Source of the DNA: Pegoplata infirma
Lineage: Eukaryota; Arthropoda; Insecta; Diptera; Anthomyiidae
Length of the DNA stretch: 64,000 bases
Direction: 5' to 3'
Assembly: GCA_963921195.1 (NCBI GenBank)
Contig: OY992541.1
Coordinates: 14,612,644 to 14,676,643, forward strand
Below the pieces are notes generated by a model that was not told where the DNA came from, made no database searches, and saw only the letters and a program-made list of their open reading frames with translations. Positions 1-10,524 of this stretch are shown piece by piece. Position 1 is the first letter of the stretch; each line of letters opens with the position of its first letter. Both the position numbers and the translations under genes were made by a program.

Positions 1-422
1 GAGAGTCTTTGTTTTTCTCAAGCATCGGATAATAATTTGAATGCTGTTGCATGATATGTTGAGTGATATCCCAGCTAACAACTTGGGATGGAGTAAAGTT
101 TTCAAGAAAAAACGTAAGAATATTATTGTTGGAGATAACAACAACAATGATTTAGAAGTCATTGCCAATTTAAAATGGGTTCATCTGTCATCGTTCAAGC
201 CAAACGTAACGACGGAGCAGATAATTGAGTATGTTGTAAAATATTTCCGTATTGAGAAATCACATTTAAAATGTCACAAGCTCGTGAAATCAAACACCGA
301 TTTGAATACGCTAAGTAGGATTTCCTTTTAACTTGGCGTTACTGCTGCACTCTATAAGGAGTTGTTTAAAGCCTCTTTGTGGCCTGCTGAAGTCAATGTG
401 CATCAATTTATTTTTTTTAATT
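1..422 (+). pseudogene. retroelement ORF1-like remnant with one in-frame stop
   Basis: From 41 the plus strand reads a peptide with NLKWVHLSSFKPNVTTEQII and HLKCHKLVKSN, and runs into a TAA at 329-331. The same frame continues after the stop as LGVTAALYKELFKASLWPAE and VNVHQF up to about 409. The combined pattern (W-hydrophobic-H-hydrophobic-S-S-F, then a C-x-x-L-V core, then LWP-x-x-V-x-V-x-x-F) is one I associate with the C-terminal part of gag-like ORF1 proteins of insect retroelements. A single change of an AAA codon to TAA would explain the stop. The family assignment is from memory of the pattern and is moderate. It lies antisense inside apolpp intron 3, next to the foldback element that starts at 441. 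Confidence 0.5.
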
Positions 423-880
423 AATGTTATATACTCTGTACTAGCTTACCATCCCGGTACTACGTTACCGGTTGTATTGAATACCGGATAATAGAAAGAT
501 CAGAATAACTCTATCGATTTCAAAAAATTCCCCTACATAGTCTTTGTTTTATTTACATTTGGACGTTTAAATTTTTCATAAACTAATATTTCAATGAATA
601 AATTAAACAATAAAATGTGAATAACTTTGCTGGCACTTTATAATGTTAGTTCCGGTGAAAAAAGATATTGACAATTTTCGAGCCCTTATATCAGGATTTT
701 GGATTTTGAGTGAATAAATATTTCAGTGAAAAAAGAAATTGGAATATAAATAAGTTTGAGTGAAAAAAAAAACATATCTATAAATTTCAGGAAATATAAA
801 AAGTTTCTATGATTATTATTCCAGGAAATAAAAAAGTACTAAAAAGTTTACTTTCGGTACTATTTATAAATGGTACTTTA

Positions 881-1872
881 TATAAAAGGCACTTTTTTAT
901 AAAAGGTAATTTTTATTAAAGGAACTTTTTATAAAAGGTACTTTTTATAAAAGGTATTTTTGTAAAAGGTACTTTTTATAAAAGGTACTTTTTATAAATG
1001 GTACTTTTTATTAAAGGTACTTTTTATAAAAGGTACTTTTTATAAAAGGTACTTTTTATAAAAGGTACTTTTTATAAAAGGTACTTTTTATGAAAGGTAC
1101 TTTTTATAAAAGGTACTTTTTAAAAAAGATGCTTTTTATAAAAGGTACTTTTTATAAAAGGTACTTTTTATAAAAGGTACTTTTTATAAAAGGTACTTTT
1201 TATAAAAGGTACTTTTTATAAAAGGTACTTTTTATAAAAGGTACTTTTTATAAAAGGTACTTTTTATAAAAGGAACTTTTTATAAAAGGTACTTTTTATA
1301 AAAGGTACTTTTTATAAAAGGTACTTTTTATAAAAGGTACTTTTTATAAAAGGTACTTTTTATAAAAGGTACTTTTTATAAAAGGTACTTTTTATAAAAG
1401 GTACTTTTTATAAAAGGTACTTTTTATAAAAGGTACTTTTTATAAAAGGTACTTTTTATAAAAGGTACTTTTTATAAAAGGAACTTTTTATAAAAGGAAC
1501 TTTTTTTAAAAGGTACTTTTTATAAAAGGTACTTTTTATAAAGAGTACTTTTTATAAAAGGTACTTTTTATAAAAGATACTTTTTATAAAGAAACTTTTT
1601 ATAAAAGGTACTTTTTATAAAAGGTACTTTTTATAAAAGGTACTTTTTATAAAAGGTACTTTTTATAAAAGGTACTTTTTATAAAGGTACTTTTTATAAA
1701 AGGTACTTTTTATAAAAGGTACTTTTTATAAAAGGTACATTTTATAAAAGGTACTTTTAATAAAAGGTACTTTTTATAAAAGGCACTTTTTATAAAAGGT
1801 ACTTTTTATAAAAGGTACTTTTTATAAAGGTACTTTTTATAAAGGTACTTTCTATAAAAGGTACTTTTTATT
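881..1872 (+). repeat. left tandem array, 16-bp unit (ACTTTTTATAAAAGGT)
   Basis: About 60 head-to-tail copies of a 16-bp unit are present. The unit is itself nearly palindromic (TTTTTATAAAA core) and contains a GGTAC junction. Copies vary by single substitutions and occasional one-base losses, more so at the two edges than in the middle, as expected for an array kept similar by unequal exchange. Confidence 0.95.
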
Positions 1873-1899
1873 GTGCAAAAGGTAGTATTCCAAATTTCA

Positions 1900-4110
1900 G
1901 GTGTCTAGGAAAATTATATTAGGAAATATAAAAAGTACCAAAAGTACAATATTTTACCCCCTCTGAAACGCAATTTCCAAAAAGGATTTTTTTCAGAATG
2001 TTTTTTTCACTGCAGGATTCTACATTCCAAATTTGAAGTTTCTATGCCCATTATTTCAAGAAATAACAAAAGGTACTAAAAGTACACTTTTTACCCCTTT
2101 GACCCCCCTTAGAATCCAAATTTGCAAAATTAGTTTTTTTTCAGCAAAGGATCCTACATTCCAAATTTCAAATCGCTATGACCAGTATTTTAGGAGATAA
2201 AAAAAGTACCAAAAGTACACTTTTTTACCCATTTTACCCCCGTAGAATCAACATTGGCAAAAACCCTGCCTTAGTGAATCTTTTTTCCGGGAGGTGAACC
2301 TACATTGCAAATTTCAAGTTTCTAGTATCATTATTTAAGGAAATGTAAAAGGTACCAAAAGTACAGTTTTGTACCCTTTTTACCCCCATTGAATCATCAT
2401 TGGCAAAACATACAGTCCAAATTTCAAATCTCTATGACCATTATTTCATGAGATATAAAAGTACAGTTTATTACCCTTTTTACCCCCTTAGAATCAACAC
2501 TGGCAAAAGTCGAGCATTACAGGATCTACATTCCGGGAGGTGAACCTACATTCCAAATTTCAAGTCTCTATGACCATTATTTCATGAGATATAAAAAGTA
2601 CCAAAAGTAAAGTTTTTTACCCTTTTAAACCCCATTAGAATCAACATTGGCAAAAATCCAGCCTTAGTGGATCTATATTCCGGGAGGTGAACCTACTGCC
2701 CAAATTTCAAGTCTCTAGCTTCAGCGGTTTGGGCTGGGCGATGATGAGTCAGTCAGTCACAGAAAAGTCAGGCAGAAAAATACAAACGTGCCAGTACAGC
2801 TAAAGTACTTTGCACGGTAGTACAAGTACTTCCAGCTTTCTTATATAAGTACTGCAAGTACGAGATATATAACACCGTTGCAATATAGTGCCGTAGGTTC
2901 TCAAAGCTCTGGCAAAGTACCTTAAAACCAAAAATATATTGCTGTGGCAGCGCTTAAAAAACAAAAATTGGGGTGGTTTCCCAGCATTTAAAAAAAATTC
3001 TAGAGAGTTTTTAGAAGAATTTGTGGTGGAATCCAATGTTTTCTTTAGAGAAGGTAATGTTAAAAATTAAGATAAAAATATTGTTATGATGAAACAATTG
3101 CTATTGCACTGTTACACAAATCTAGTATAAGTATATATAAAAGAGTAATGTGACTGACTGACTGACTACCTCATCATCGCCCAGCCCAAACCGCTAAAGC
3201 TAGAAACTTGAAATTTGGACAGTAGGTTCACCTCCCGGAATATAGTTCCACTAAGGCTGGATTTTTGCCAATGTTGATTCTAAGGGGGTAAAAAGGGTAA
3301 GAAACTGTACTTTTGGTACTTTTTATATCTCCTGAAATAATGGTCACAGAGACTTGAAATTTGGACTGTATGTTCACCTCTCGGAGTATAGCTCCACAAA
3401 GGCTAGATTTTTGCCAATGATGATTCTAAGGGGGTCAAAAGGGTAAAAAACTGTACTTTTGGTACTTTTTACATTTCCTTAAATAATGGTACTAGAAATT
3501 TGAAATTTGGAATGTAAGTTCAGCTCCCGGAACATAGATTCACTAAGGCTGGATTTTTGCCAATGTTGATTCTAAGGGGGTAAAAAGGGTAAAAACTCTA
3601 CTTTAGGTACTTTTTTTATCTCCTAAAATAATGGTCATAGCGACTTGAAATTTGGAAGTTATGTTCGCCTCCCGGAATATAGATCCACAAAGGCTGGATT
3701 TTTGCCAATGATGGTTCTAAGGTGGTCAAAAGGGTAAAAACCTGTACTTTTGGTACTTTTTACATTTTCTTAAATAATGGTACTAGAAACTTGAAATTTG
3801 CAATGTAGGTTCACCTCCCGGAAAAAAGATTCACTGAGGCTGGGTTTTTTCCAATGTTGATTCTACGGGGGTAAAATGGGTAAAAAAGTGTACTTTTGGT
3901 ACTTTTTTTATTTACTGAAATAATGGTTATACAAACTTGAAATTTGGAATGTAGGATCCTCTGCTGAAAAAAACTTATTTTGAAAATTTGGATTCTAAGG
4001 GAGTCAAAGTGGTAAAAAGTGTACTTTTAGTACCTTTTGTTATTTCTTGAAATAATGGGCATTGAATCTTGAAATTTGGAATGTAGAATCCGTCAGCGAA
4101 AAAACATTCT
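1900..4110. repeat. inverted pair of degenerate ~130-bp repeat blocks around a central spacer
   Basis: The left block (about 1900-2745) and right block (about 3155-4110) are inverted copies. Each holds six or so degenerate units with the landmarks ATTCCGGGAGGTGAACCTAC, CCAAATTTCAA and GTACCAAAAGTAC. The inner ends meet in an inverted GGGCTGGGCGATGATGAG (2728 on the plus strand, matched near 3170). The central spacer (about 2770-3135) has no convincing gene; a 78-codon minus-strand frame there is poor in coding character. Confidence 0.85.
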
Positions 4111-4117
4111 GAAAAAC

Positions 4118-4766
4118 ATACCGTTTATAAAAAGTACCTTTTATAAAAGTACCTTTTATAAAAAGTTCCTTTTATAAAAAGTACCTTTTATAAAAAGTAC
4201 CTTTTATAAAAGGTACCTTTAATAAAAAGTACCTTTTATAAAAAGTACCTTTTATAAAAAGTACGTTTTATAAAAAGTACCTTTTATAAAAAGTACCTTT
4301 TATAAAAAGTACCTTTTATAAAAAGTACCTTTTATAAAAAGTACCTTTTATAAAAAGTACCTTTTATAAAAAGTACCTTTTATAAAAAGTACCTTTTATA
4401 AAAAGTACCTTTTATAAAAAGTACCTTTTATAAAAAGTACCTTTTATAAAAAGTACCTTTTATAAAAAGTACCTTTTATAAAAAGTACCTTTTATAAAAA
4501 GTACCTTTTATAAAAAGTACCTTTTATAAAAAGTACCTTTTATAAAAAGTACCTTTTATAAAAAGTACCTTTTTTAAAAAGTACCTTTTATAAAAAGTAC
4601 CTTTTATAAAAAGTACCTTTTATAAAAAGTACCTTTTATAAAAAGTACCTTTTATAAAAAGTACCTTTTATAAAAAGTACCTTGTATAAAAAGTACCTTT
4701 TAAAGAAAGTACCTTTTATAAAAAGTACCCTTTATAAAAAGTACCTTTTATAAAAAGTACCTTTTA
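4118..4766 (-). repeat. right tandem array, inverted copy of the 16-bp unit
   Basis: About 40 copies of ACCTTTTATAAAAAGT are present, the exact reverse complement of the left array unit. It is more homogeneous than the left array and about a third shorter. The two arrays occupy mirror positions within the foldback element. Confidence 0.95.
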
Positions 4767-5164
4767 CTTTTTTATTTCCTGAAATAGTAATCAAAGAAAC
4801 TTTTTATATTTCCTGAAAAAATGGTCCTAGAATCTTTAAATTTGTAATGTAGTAGAATTCGGTAAAAAAACATTCTGGCAAAAATACGGTTTGAGGTAAT
4901 ATGGCTAAAAAAGTGTATTTTCGGTACTTTTGATATTTTCTGAAGTAATGGCTCTAGAAACTTAAAATAGGGAATGTAAAATCCTTTTTGTAGTTTTAAT
5001 ATTTGCTAAAACAATGATCCTAGAAAATTGAAATATGGAATGTAGGATTTTTCGATGAAGAAAAAAACATTACGGAGGAGGTACTTTTTGAAAGTTCCGT
5101 TTCTAACGGGGGTAAGAAAGTCTACTTTTGGTACTTTTTTCTGTTCCTATAATAATGACTTTAA

Positions 5165-5597
5165 AAAAGTGCAAATTTGGTTATTCTTATATTTTTTGAA
5201 ATAATGGTTCAAAAACTTTATATTTTAAATATAGGATCACCTACCACAATAGAAATGTATTTTTTTTTTTTTAAAGTACTTTAGCAGAATTGTTTTTTTC
5301 ACCGAAGGTCCCTACATTTCGAAATTCAAGCTTCTAAAGTCATTATTATATATATTGGTTCCTTTATTTCTAGAGGTGTAAAAAAGTGTTTTTTTATACT
5401 TTATATATTCAATGAAGTAATGATCCTAGGCACAGAAATTTTGAATGCAGGAAGAAGTTATTTTTGGAAATTCTGTTTTTAAGGGTCGCGACCGAACGTA
5501 AAGGAGATTAAAAAGTGCAAATTTGGTTATTCTTATATTTTTTGAAATAATGGTTCAAAAACTTTATATTTTAAATATAGGATCACCTACCACAATA
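5165..5597 (+). repeat. direct repeat of ~87 bp within the foldback right half
   Basis: The segment 5165-5251 (from GTGCAAATTTGG to CACCTACCACAATA) recurs almost unchanged at 5511-5597. The two copies are 346 bp apart. This points to a local duplication on the right side only, with no mirror partner in the left arm. Confidence 0.8.
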
Positions 5598-5699
5598 AAA
5601 AACAGTTTTTAAAATTTAATTTAAATCCCCAGAAAAATACCCAAGAGAAATTTAAAATTTTAGGGTAAAAAGTGGTACCTGTTAACCAACGGCGTATGC

Positions 5700-5850
5700 A
5701 GGACTGTTTTTTCAGGGCCCAACAACAACAACAAAAAAAATTTTGTTGTTTTTTTCGTGAGATTTGTGTTTTCCAATACATATAAAAAAATATTTTTTTG
5801 TTGTTGTTGTTGTTGGGCCCCCCCCCCCCCCCCTCTGTATACGCCGATGC
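5700..5850. repeat. small inverted repeat with (TTG)n and a C homopolymer
   Basis: GGGCCCAACAACAACAACAA at about 5716 is mirrored by a TTGTTGTTGTTGTTGGGCCC run ending near 5820. A run of about 15 C follows at 5818-5832. The flanks GTTAACCAACGGCGTATGCA and TATACGCCGATGCTGTTAAC are also inverted, so this is probably a small palindromic insertion inside the foldback. Confidence 0.6.
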
Positions 5851-6412
5851 TGTTAACAGTGGTGTAAAATGGTACTTTTAATATCTATAAGATAAAGACA
5901 ATAGAACTTTGTATGTCTTTAACGCATATAATACGGAGAGGAATGAAACTTACATGGAACGAATGGAGATGGAATTGGAAATAAAATGGAGTAGAACGGG
6001 GAACGAATTGGAATGGAGCAGGGAACAATATGGAATGATACTTTTTACTCAATTTTTTTGTATTTAACGTTTTTTACTCCATATTTTTTCTCTGTATATG
6101 TTTTTTCACTCAAACTTATTTTTACTCCAATTTCTTTTTCACTGAAATATTAACTTACTCATAAGGGCTCGAAAATTGTCAATATCTTTATTCACCGGAA
6201 CGAACATGATAACGTACCAGCGAAGTTATTCAAATTTTATTGTTTAAATTATTCATTGAAATATTATTTTATGAAAGACTTAAACGTCCACAAGTAAACA
6301 AAACAAAGACTATGTAGGGGAATTTTTTTGAAATCGATAGAGTAATCCTGACCTTTCTATTATCCGGTATTCAATACCACCGGTAACGAAGTACCGGGAT
6401 GGTAAGCTAGTA

Positions 6413-7100
6413 ATTGTAATAAAAGAATTTAATAAATAGTAAAAATATAAACAAAAATATTCTGACAAAAATTGTACAAAAGTAATGCCCAAGCACTTTT
6501 AAGGTTGTAATTTGAAACGTTGGCAAAGCGCTTCATTTTACAAAAAATGAGTGTTTTGGCAGTACTTTATTTTTTGTACCGCTGGCAATTTCTGCGTGGG
6601 TAGATTATACTACCATTGTATATTTTAATCTAAGGCTGTAAAAAATTTATGTTTCATTGACTAATAATTAACAAATAAATAAATAAATAAATAAATAAAT
6701 ATATGATCAGATTAGTATTTTGGTGTTTCCCATCAAATTAGATAAAAAAAATATTATAAGATCAACTTAATATAATTAGATTTGACCAAATACCGGATCA
6801 AATTGTATCAATTTTAATTTTTTGGTCTAAAGTATTATTTGATACAACCATTTCACGGATCAAATTTTATCTACAAGTATTTGGTCTATTAAGTATAATA
6901 TTTTTACTAGGGCCTTTATAAAAGACATACTTATAAAAATTGCAGAACAATCGGAGTGCAAGTTATGTAACCGTAAGTACTGGACTTTGAACCTATTCTG
7001 ACATACAAATGTTTCATTTATTTTCAAGTAATTGGTATCCAACGATTCGATAATGGCAAATTTTCTACTTTTATAGACTGAATACAAAAGATTTACTTAC
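6413..7100. other. rest of apolpp intron 3, no gene seen
   Basis: Between the foldback element and exon 3 there is AT-rich intron DNA. It includes an (AAAT)n microsatellite near 6675-6700 and several TTTGGTCTA-like repeats around 6760-6900. No splice-flanked coding segment was recognised here. Confidence 0.5.
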
Positions 7101-8206
7101 CGTTGCTTGATTCAAAGTATCCTTATCCACAGTTTGAACGAGATTCAAAGACAACATGGCGATAGTTTTTTCTTTATCGTCCATTTTATTAAACTGTTTT
7201 ATAATGGCGCGTGCTGACTCCGATGTAGCAGTACGAAACAAGGCATCCAAATAAACTTTACGGGCCAACACTTTATTAGGTAATGGGAAGGTACTCAACT
7301 CAAGTAGACTATCGGTATCTGAATTACGCATCAGACGTATCAATTCAACAAAACCTTTGGCACTGTCCTTTTTAACGTATCCATCGAGTTGTTGTACTAA
7401 TTCAGTGTAGGTGCTCTTAAGAGCAGCAATATTCTTGGACGGATAGGATTCAGGTTGCTGGAACATAATGGACACAGGACGTGAACCAGTGACAGGTGCT
7501 GCAGCTTGAGATGTAGTTTTTAATTTCAAATTTGTTACAACCTTGGCGCGAACACCAACATCAGATTTGGGAGTAACAGCATATTTATATTCTTCCACCA
7601 ACTGAACGTTACCAACAACGCCATTTTCAATTTTCGATTCCTTGGTGTAGTCTGCCTTTAGTATAGAGGTCGTTTTCAATCCAGATTTTGTTTGAACGGC
7701 ATTAGTCAAAATACCACTGTTAATAACCTCGCGGTGACCACATGCATTTAAATTTCGTACTTTATTTACAATCTTAGTATTGCCGATCTTCGTGACAGTG
7801 GTGTGTGTTGGGCATTGGCCAAATACATCGACCTCATGCTTAGCATCTGGCTTTGATTGTAGCATGGATATAACAGCGCGCTTAATATTCAAGGAGTATG
7901 CATTATCCGCGCTGTCGGCACATAGTACTGGCTCCACTTCTCCATTAACCATTGAAAAATAGATTGGCTTTTGTATGCTTTGAGTAATTTTTTTTTCGAC
8001 CGCTTCTTTAGTAGCTGTCACTTTTATTGAACCTAATTGCAGGGAGTATCCGCAATTACCCTCAGCAAATACCTTAGCGTTTCCTACAACCTTGAGACTA
8101 GTGTCATCCGAACCACCAGAGCCACTATTAATTCCAACAGTCATAATACTATCGAAATTATATTCGTATACATTGCCAGGTATGTATTGAAGATAACCAT
8201 CTTCGG
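7101..8206 (-). CDS. apolpp: apolpp coding exon 3: N-terminal lipoprotein (vitellogenin N) domain
   Basis: This open exon of 1,106 nt starts after a CTCCTTCAG acceptor at 8207 and ends before GTAAGT at 7100. The spliced frame begins SEDGYLQYIPGNVYEYNFDS and continues through a long reading frame. Features typical of the large lipid transfer protein N-terminal domain are visible. The segment with CADSADNAYSLNIKR resembles the conserved stretch ending the first beta-barrel, and is followed by DVFGQCPTHTTV and NACGHRE with paired cysteines. The C-terminal third is helix-rich (AALKSTYTELVQQLDGYV, then SDTDSLLEL), as in the alpha-helical repeat region. Vitellogenin and microsomal transfer protein share this fold; the insect wording best fits apolipophorin. 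Without the true acceptor the frame would seem to start at Met 8144, but 62 coding bases lie upstream of it. The last codons before the donor read NQAT. No frameshift or stop is present, so the exon looks functional. Confidence 0.9.
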
Positions 8207-8570
8207 CTGAAGGAGATTAACAAAGTTGAACAAGGATGTCTTTATCTAGGACGCTCCATTAATATAGGATGGGCAAAAACACGAAGTGGGGACAAGAAAT
8301 AATTATGCTGCAATAACATGAAATAATTATGGGACATTTTTTGGGTTATGCTGCATTTTTCTACTTCATGCCTTAACTGCATTTTTTAGGGTTATGCTGC
8401 ATTTTTTAAAGCTTTGGGACAAATAACACTGTTTGACACTAAAAACCTCCCAGCAAAATGTCTAACAGGTCCTTATAGAGTTGGTCTCCTGATTCCAAAT
8501 CTTTCATCCAAGTTTTTCTAGTTACTATTTTTGAGACATTCGCTGTTAAAAAGTAAAAAAAAAAACGATG

Positions 8571-8911
8571 CGCTCGATTTTTGAATACGATTTCACCATT
8601 CACCTAATTTTTTAAAAAAATTATATTCATTCGAATTTTAAGATTTTTAAATTTGTTCTTGTAATTATTAAAGATATTAACTAGTGTCCAAATTCATAAA
8701 AAATTAAAGCGTTTAATAACAGGTTTATTAATCGGATTCCCATACAAAATTTGTTCTATAAACCTCTTATTAGACTCTTGTAACTTTTATGAATTTGAAG
8801 GTAGATCTTTAATTGGTACAAGAAAAAAAAATTAAAATCTTAAAATTTAAAAGAATATCAAATTTTTAAAAATTAGGTGAATGGTGAAATCGTATTCCAG
8901 AATTGAGCACA
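8571..8911. mobile_element. small palindromic MITE (~340 bp)
   Basis: The segment GAATACGATTTCACCATTC at 8583 is inverted at 8878-8898, and the arms pair through ATTAGGTGAATGGTG and ATTTAAAAATCT-like stretches. The spacer is around 8700-8790. There is no coding content. Confidence 0.65.
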
Positions 8912-9368
8912 ATATCTCAGCACTTTTGGGGTCCTCTGCTACGTATTCTTACGTTGCTTCCAGAAAAATGGATCTCCTGATTCTAAATTAGCGTTTTTTA
9001 AATATTCAAACGCGAATATCTTAAAAACCTTACGTGATAGACAAATTTGGAAGGCAGATTTGGAATTAGGGGGCAAAATCCATATAACTGCTGTATTTTG
9101 TTTCATTGGAGTGCGAATTTCTATGAATTTGTTCAACAGTGGAAATAACAAATTTAAAAATTGATTAAAAAATTTAAAAAAATTTAAAAAAAATTAAAGG
9201 ATTTGGAAAAAAATAAAAAAAATAATTTAAGATAAGTTAAATTTACATGTATATTGTTTATTTATAAAATTTTTAATTTTTAAATTCGCCACCAAACTAA
9301 AAAATACATGTTTTTCCTTATTTTCCTTATTTTTTGAAATTTTTTAAACAATGTTTCAGCAATTTTAC

Positions 9369-10462
9369 TTTTTATACCCTCCAACCACATTAGGGGGGTA
9401 TACTCACTTTGTCATTCCGTGTGTAACGCATCGAAATATTGGTCTAGGACCCCATAAAGTATATATATTATTGATCAGTGATCGATTCTAAGACATTCTC
9501 GCGATGTCCGTCCGTCCGTCTGTAGAGGACACGATACAGTCCAAAATAAGAGAGTTAGACTTCCGAAGTTAGGCATGCATATGTCATATATTTCTAGGCA
9601 GGTTAAGTTCGGAAATGGGCAAAATCGGACCAAGGGGAAAAAAGTTCCCCCTTGGAGAACTAAACCAACCTAAGAAAAACCGCATTTTTTGCAGGGTTTT
9701 TTGTACTTTTGCTAAGCAAATGCAACATTTTTAGTGTGCAATTACAATTCTGGCGTTGGCTTTGAATTTTGTGTAAAGAGAGGGCTTTTGATTTAAACAA
9801 AGGCTTTGGCCTTGAATTTTGTTCTGGCGTTTGTTTGTATACACACACACAAAGAATAACAGAAATATAATTATTTGGTGGAAGAAAAATAAATTTTTCC
9901 TGAAAATTATATTTTTTTCGGTGAAACATAAAACGGCTTTGGTTTTTTTATTGATATTTTTTTGATACTTCTTTTTTTTTATAATAATTGGCGGTAAATT
10001 ATATTTCACTTTCTTTTATATGTACTTTTCTTATAATTTTGCAATACACAGATGTGTTTCATAAACAAGACGTGTTTCATAAACAAAATCAACCCTTTTT
10101 TTTGTAAATGACTGGCAATGCCAAAGCAAAAAAAATACTCACGAGAGAGCAAAGCCAAGAAAATAGAATTGATTTTATTCTGGCTTTGAAACGCTAGCGT
10201 TGGCTTGAATTTTGTTCTACATACAAAATGTATGGGAACAAGCAAAATTCAAGGCCAACGCCAGAATTGTAATTGCACACTTACTTCAGAAGAAGTTCAA
10301 AATCGCAAGGGGAAACTGCCCCCTAACGTCTCCAACAAACCCCCCCCCCCCCCCCCCCCCACCACAAAACAAAAAGACGCCCCTGGATTTTTTTATATTG
10401 TTTTTTACATTTTGGAGGGTATAAAATATTTGGCACAGCCGAATGCAACACTCTCACTTGTT
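9369..10462 (+). mobile_element. dispersed repeat of the ATACCCTCCAACCAC family
   Basis: The head reads TATACCCTCCAACCAC, then GTATACTCACTTTGTCATTC, GCATCGAAATATTGGTC and GACCCCATAAAGTATAT, followed by TCCGTCCGTCCGTCTG. The tail near 10415-10462 reads GGAGGGTATAAAATATTTGG then CAGCCGAATGC. The same head recurs at 30904-30995 and, inverted, at 33095-33182 and 38600-38775. I recognise it as a family widespread in fly genomes but cannot give its superfamily. The middle is occupied by another palindrome, and a run of about 19 C lies near 10341-10359. Confidence 0.6.
9733..10281. mobile_element. 549-bp palindromic MITE nested in the dispersed repeat
   Basis: Ends match as inverted AGTGTGCAATTACAATTC followed by TGGCGTTGGC, at 9733 and 10281. 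The motif TTGGCxTTGAATTTTG occurs again inside. Several overlapping short frames here are low-complexity and not genes. Confidence 0.7.
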
Positions 10463-10524
10463 ATAAATGATTTGTCCCATAGCTTAAAAAATCGCATAAT
10501 CATGAAGTAAAAAAATGCAGCATA

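Larger units (their letters stand above)
441..6410. mobile_element. 6-kb foldback/TIR element with TA target duplication
   Basis: Both ends carry the same inverted sequence starting CTAGCTTACCATCCCGG, flanked by TA at 439-440 and 6411-6412. The terminal repeats stay alignable for about 330 bp (441-780 and 6090-6410, sharing for example the inverted TATGTAGGGGAA and GAGCCCTTAT segments). Inside, the element keeps its mirror symmetry: a 16-bp array on each side, then degenerate ~130-bp units, around a central spacer. No transposase reading frame is visible, so it is non-autonomous. TA duplication suggests a Tc1/mariner-type enzyme, while the overall build is that of foldback elements. It lies in apolpp intron 3. 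Confidence 0.85.

Noticed and set aside
881..1872. CRISPR-like array
   Set aside because: The repeats are contiguous 16-mers with no spacers, in a fly intron. It is a minisatellite.
2800..3036. 78-codon minus-strand frame in the foldback spacer
   Set aside because: It occupies the central loop but has no recognisable motif, and no similar frame flanks it. Insufficient evidence for a gene.
6860..7087. Possible fourth apolpp exon
   Set aside because: The 75-codon minus-strand frame lies directly after the exon 3 donor, has no acceptor in a consistent phase and no lipoprotein-like sequence. It is intron.
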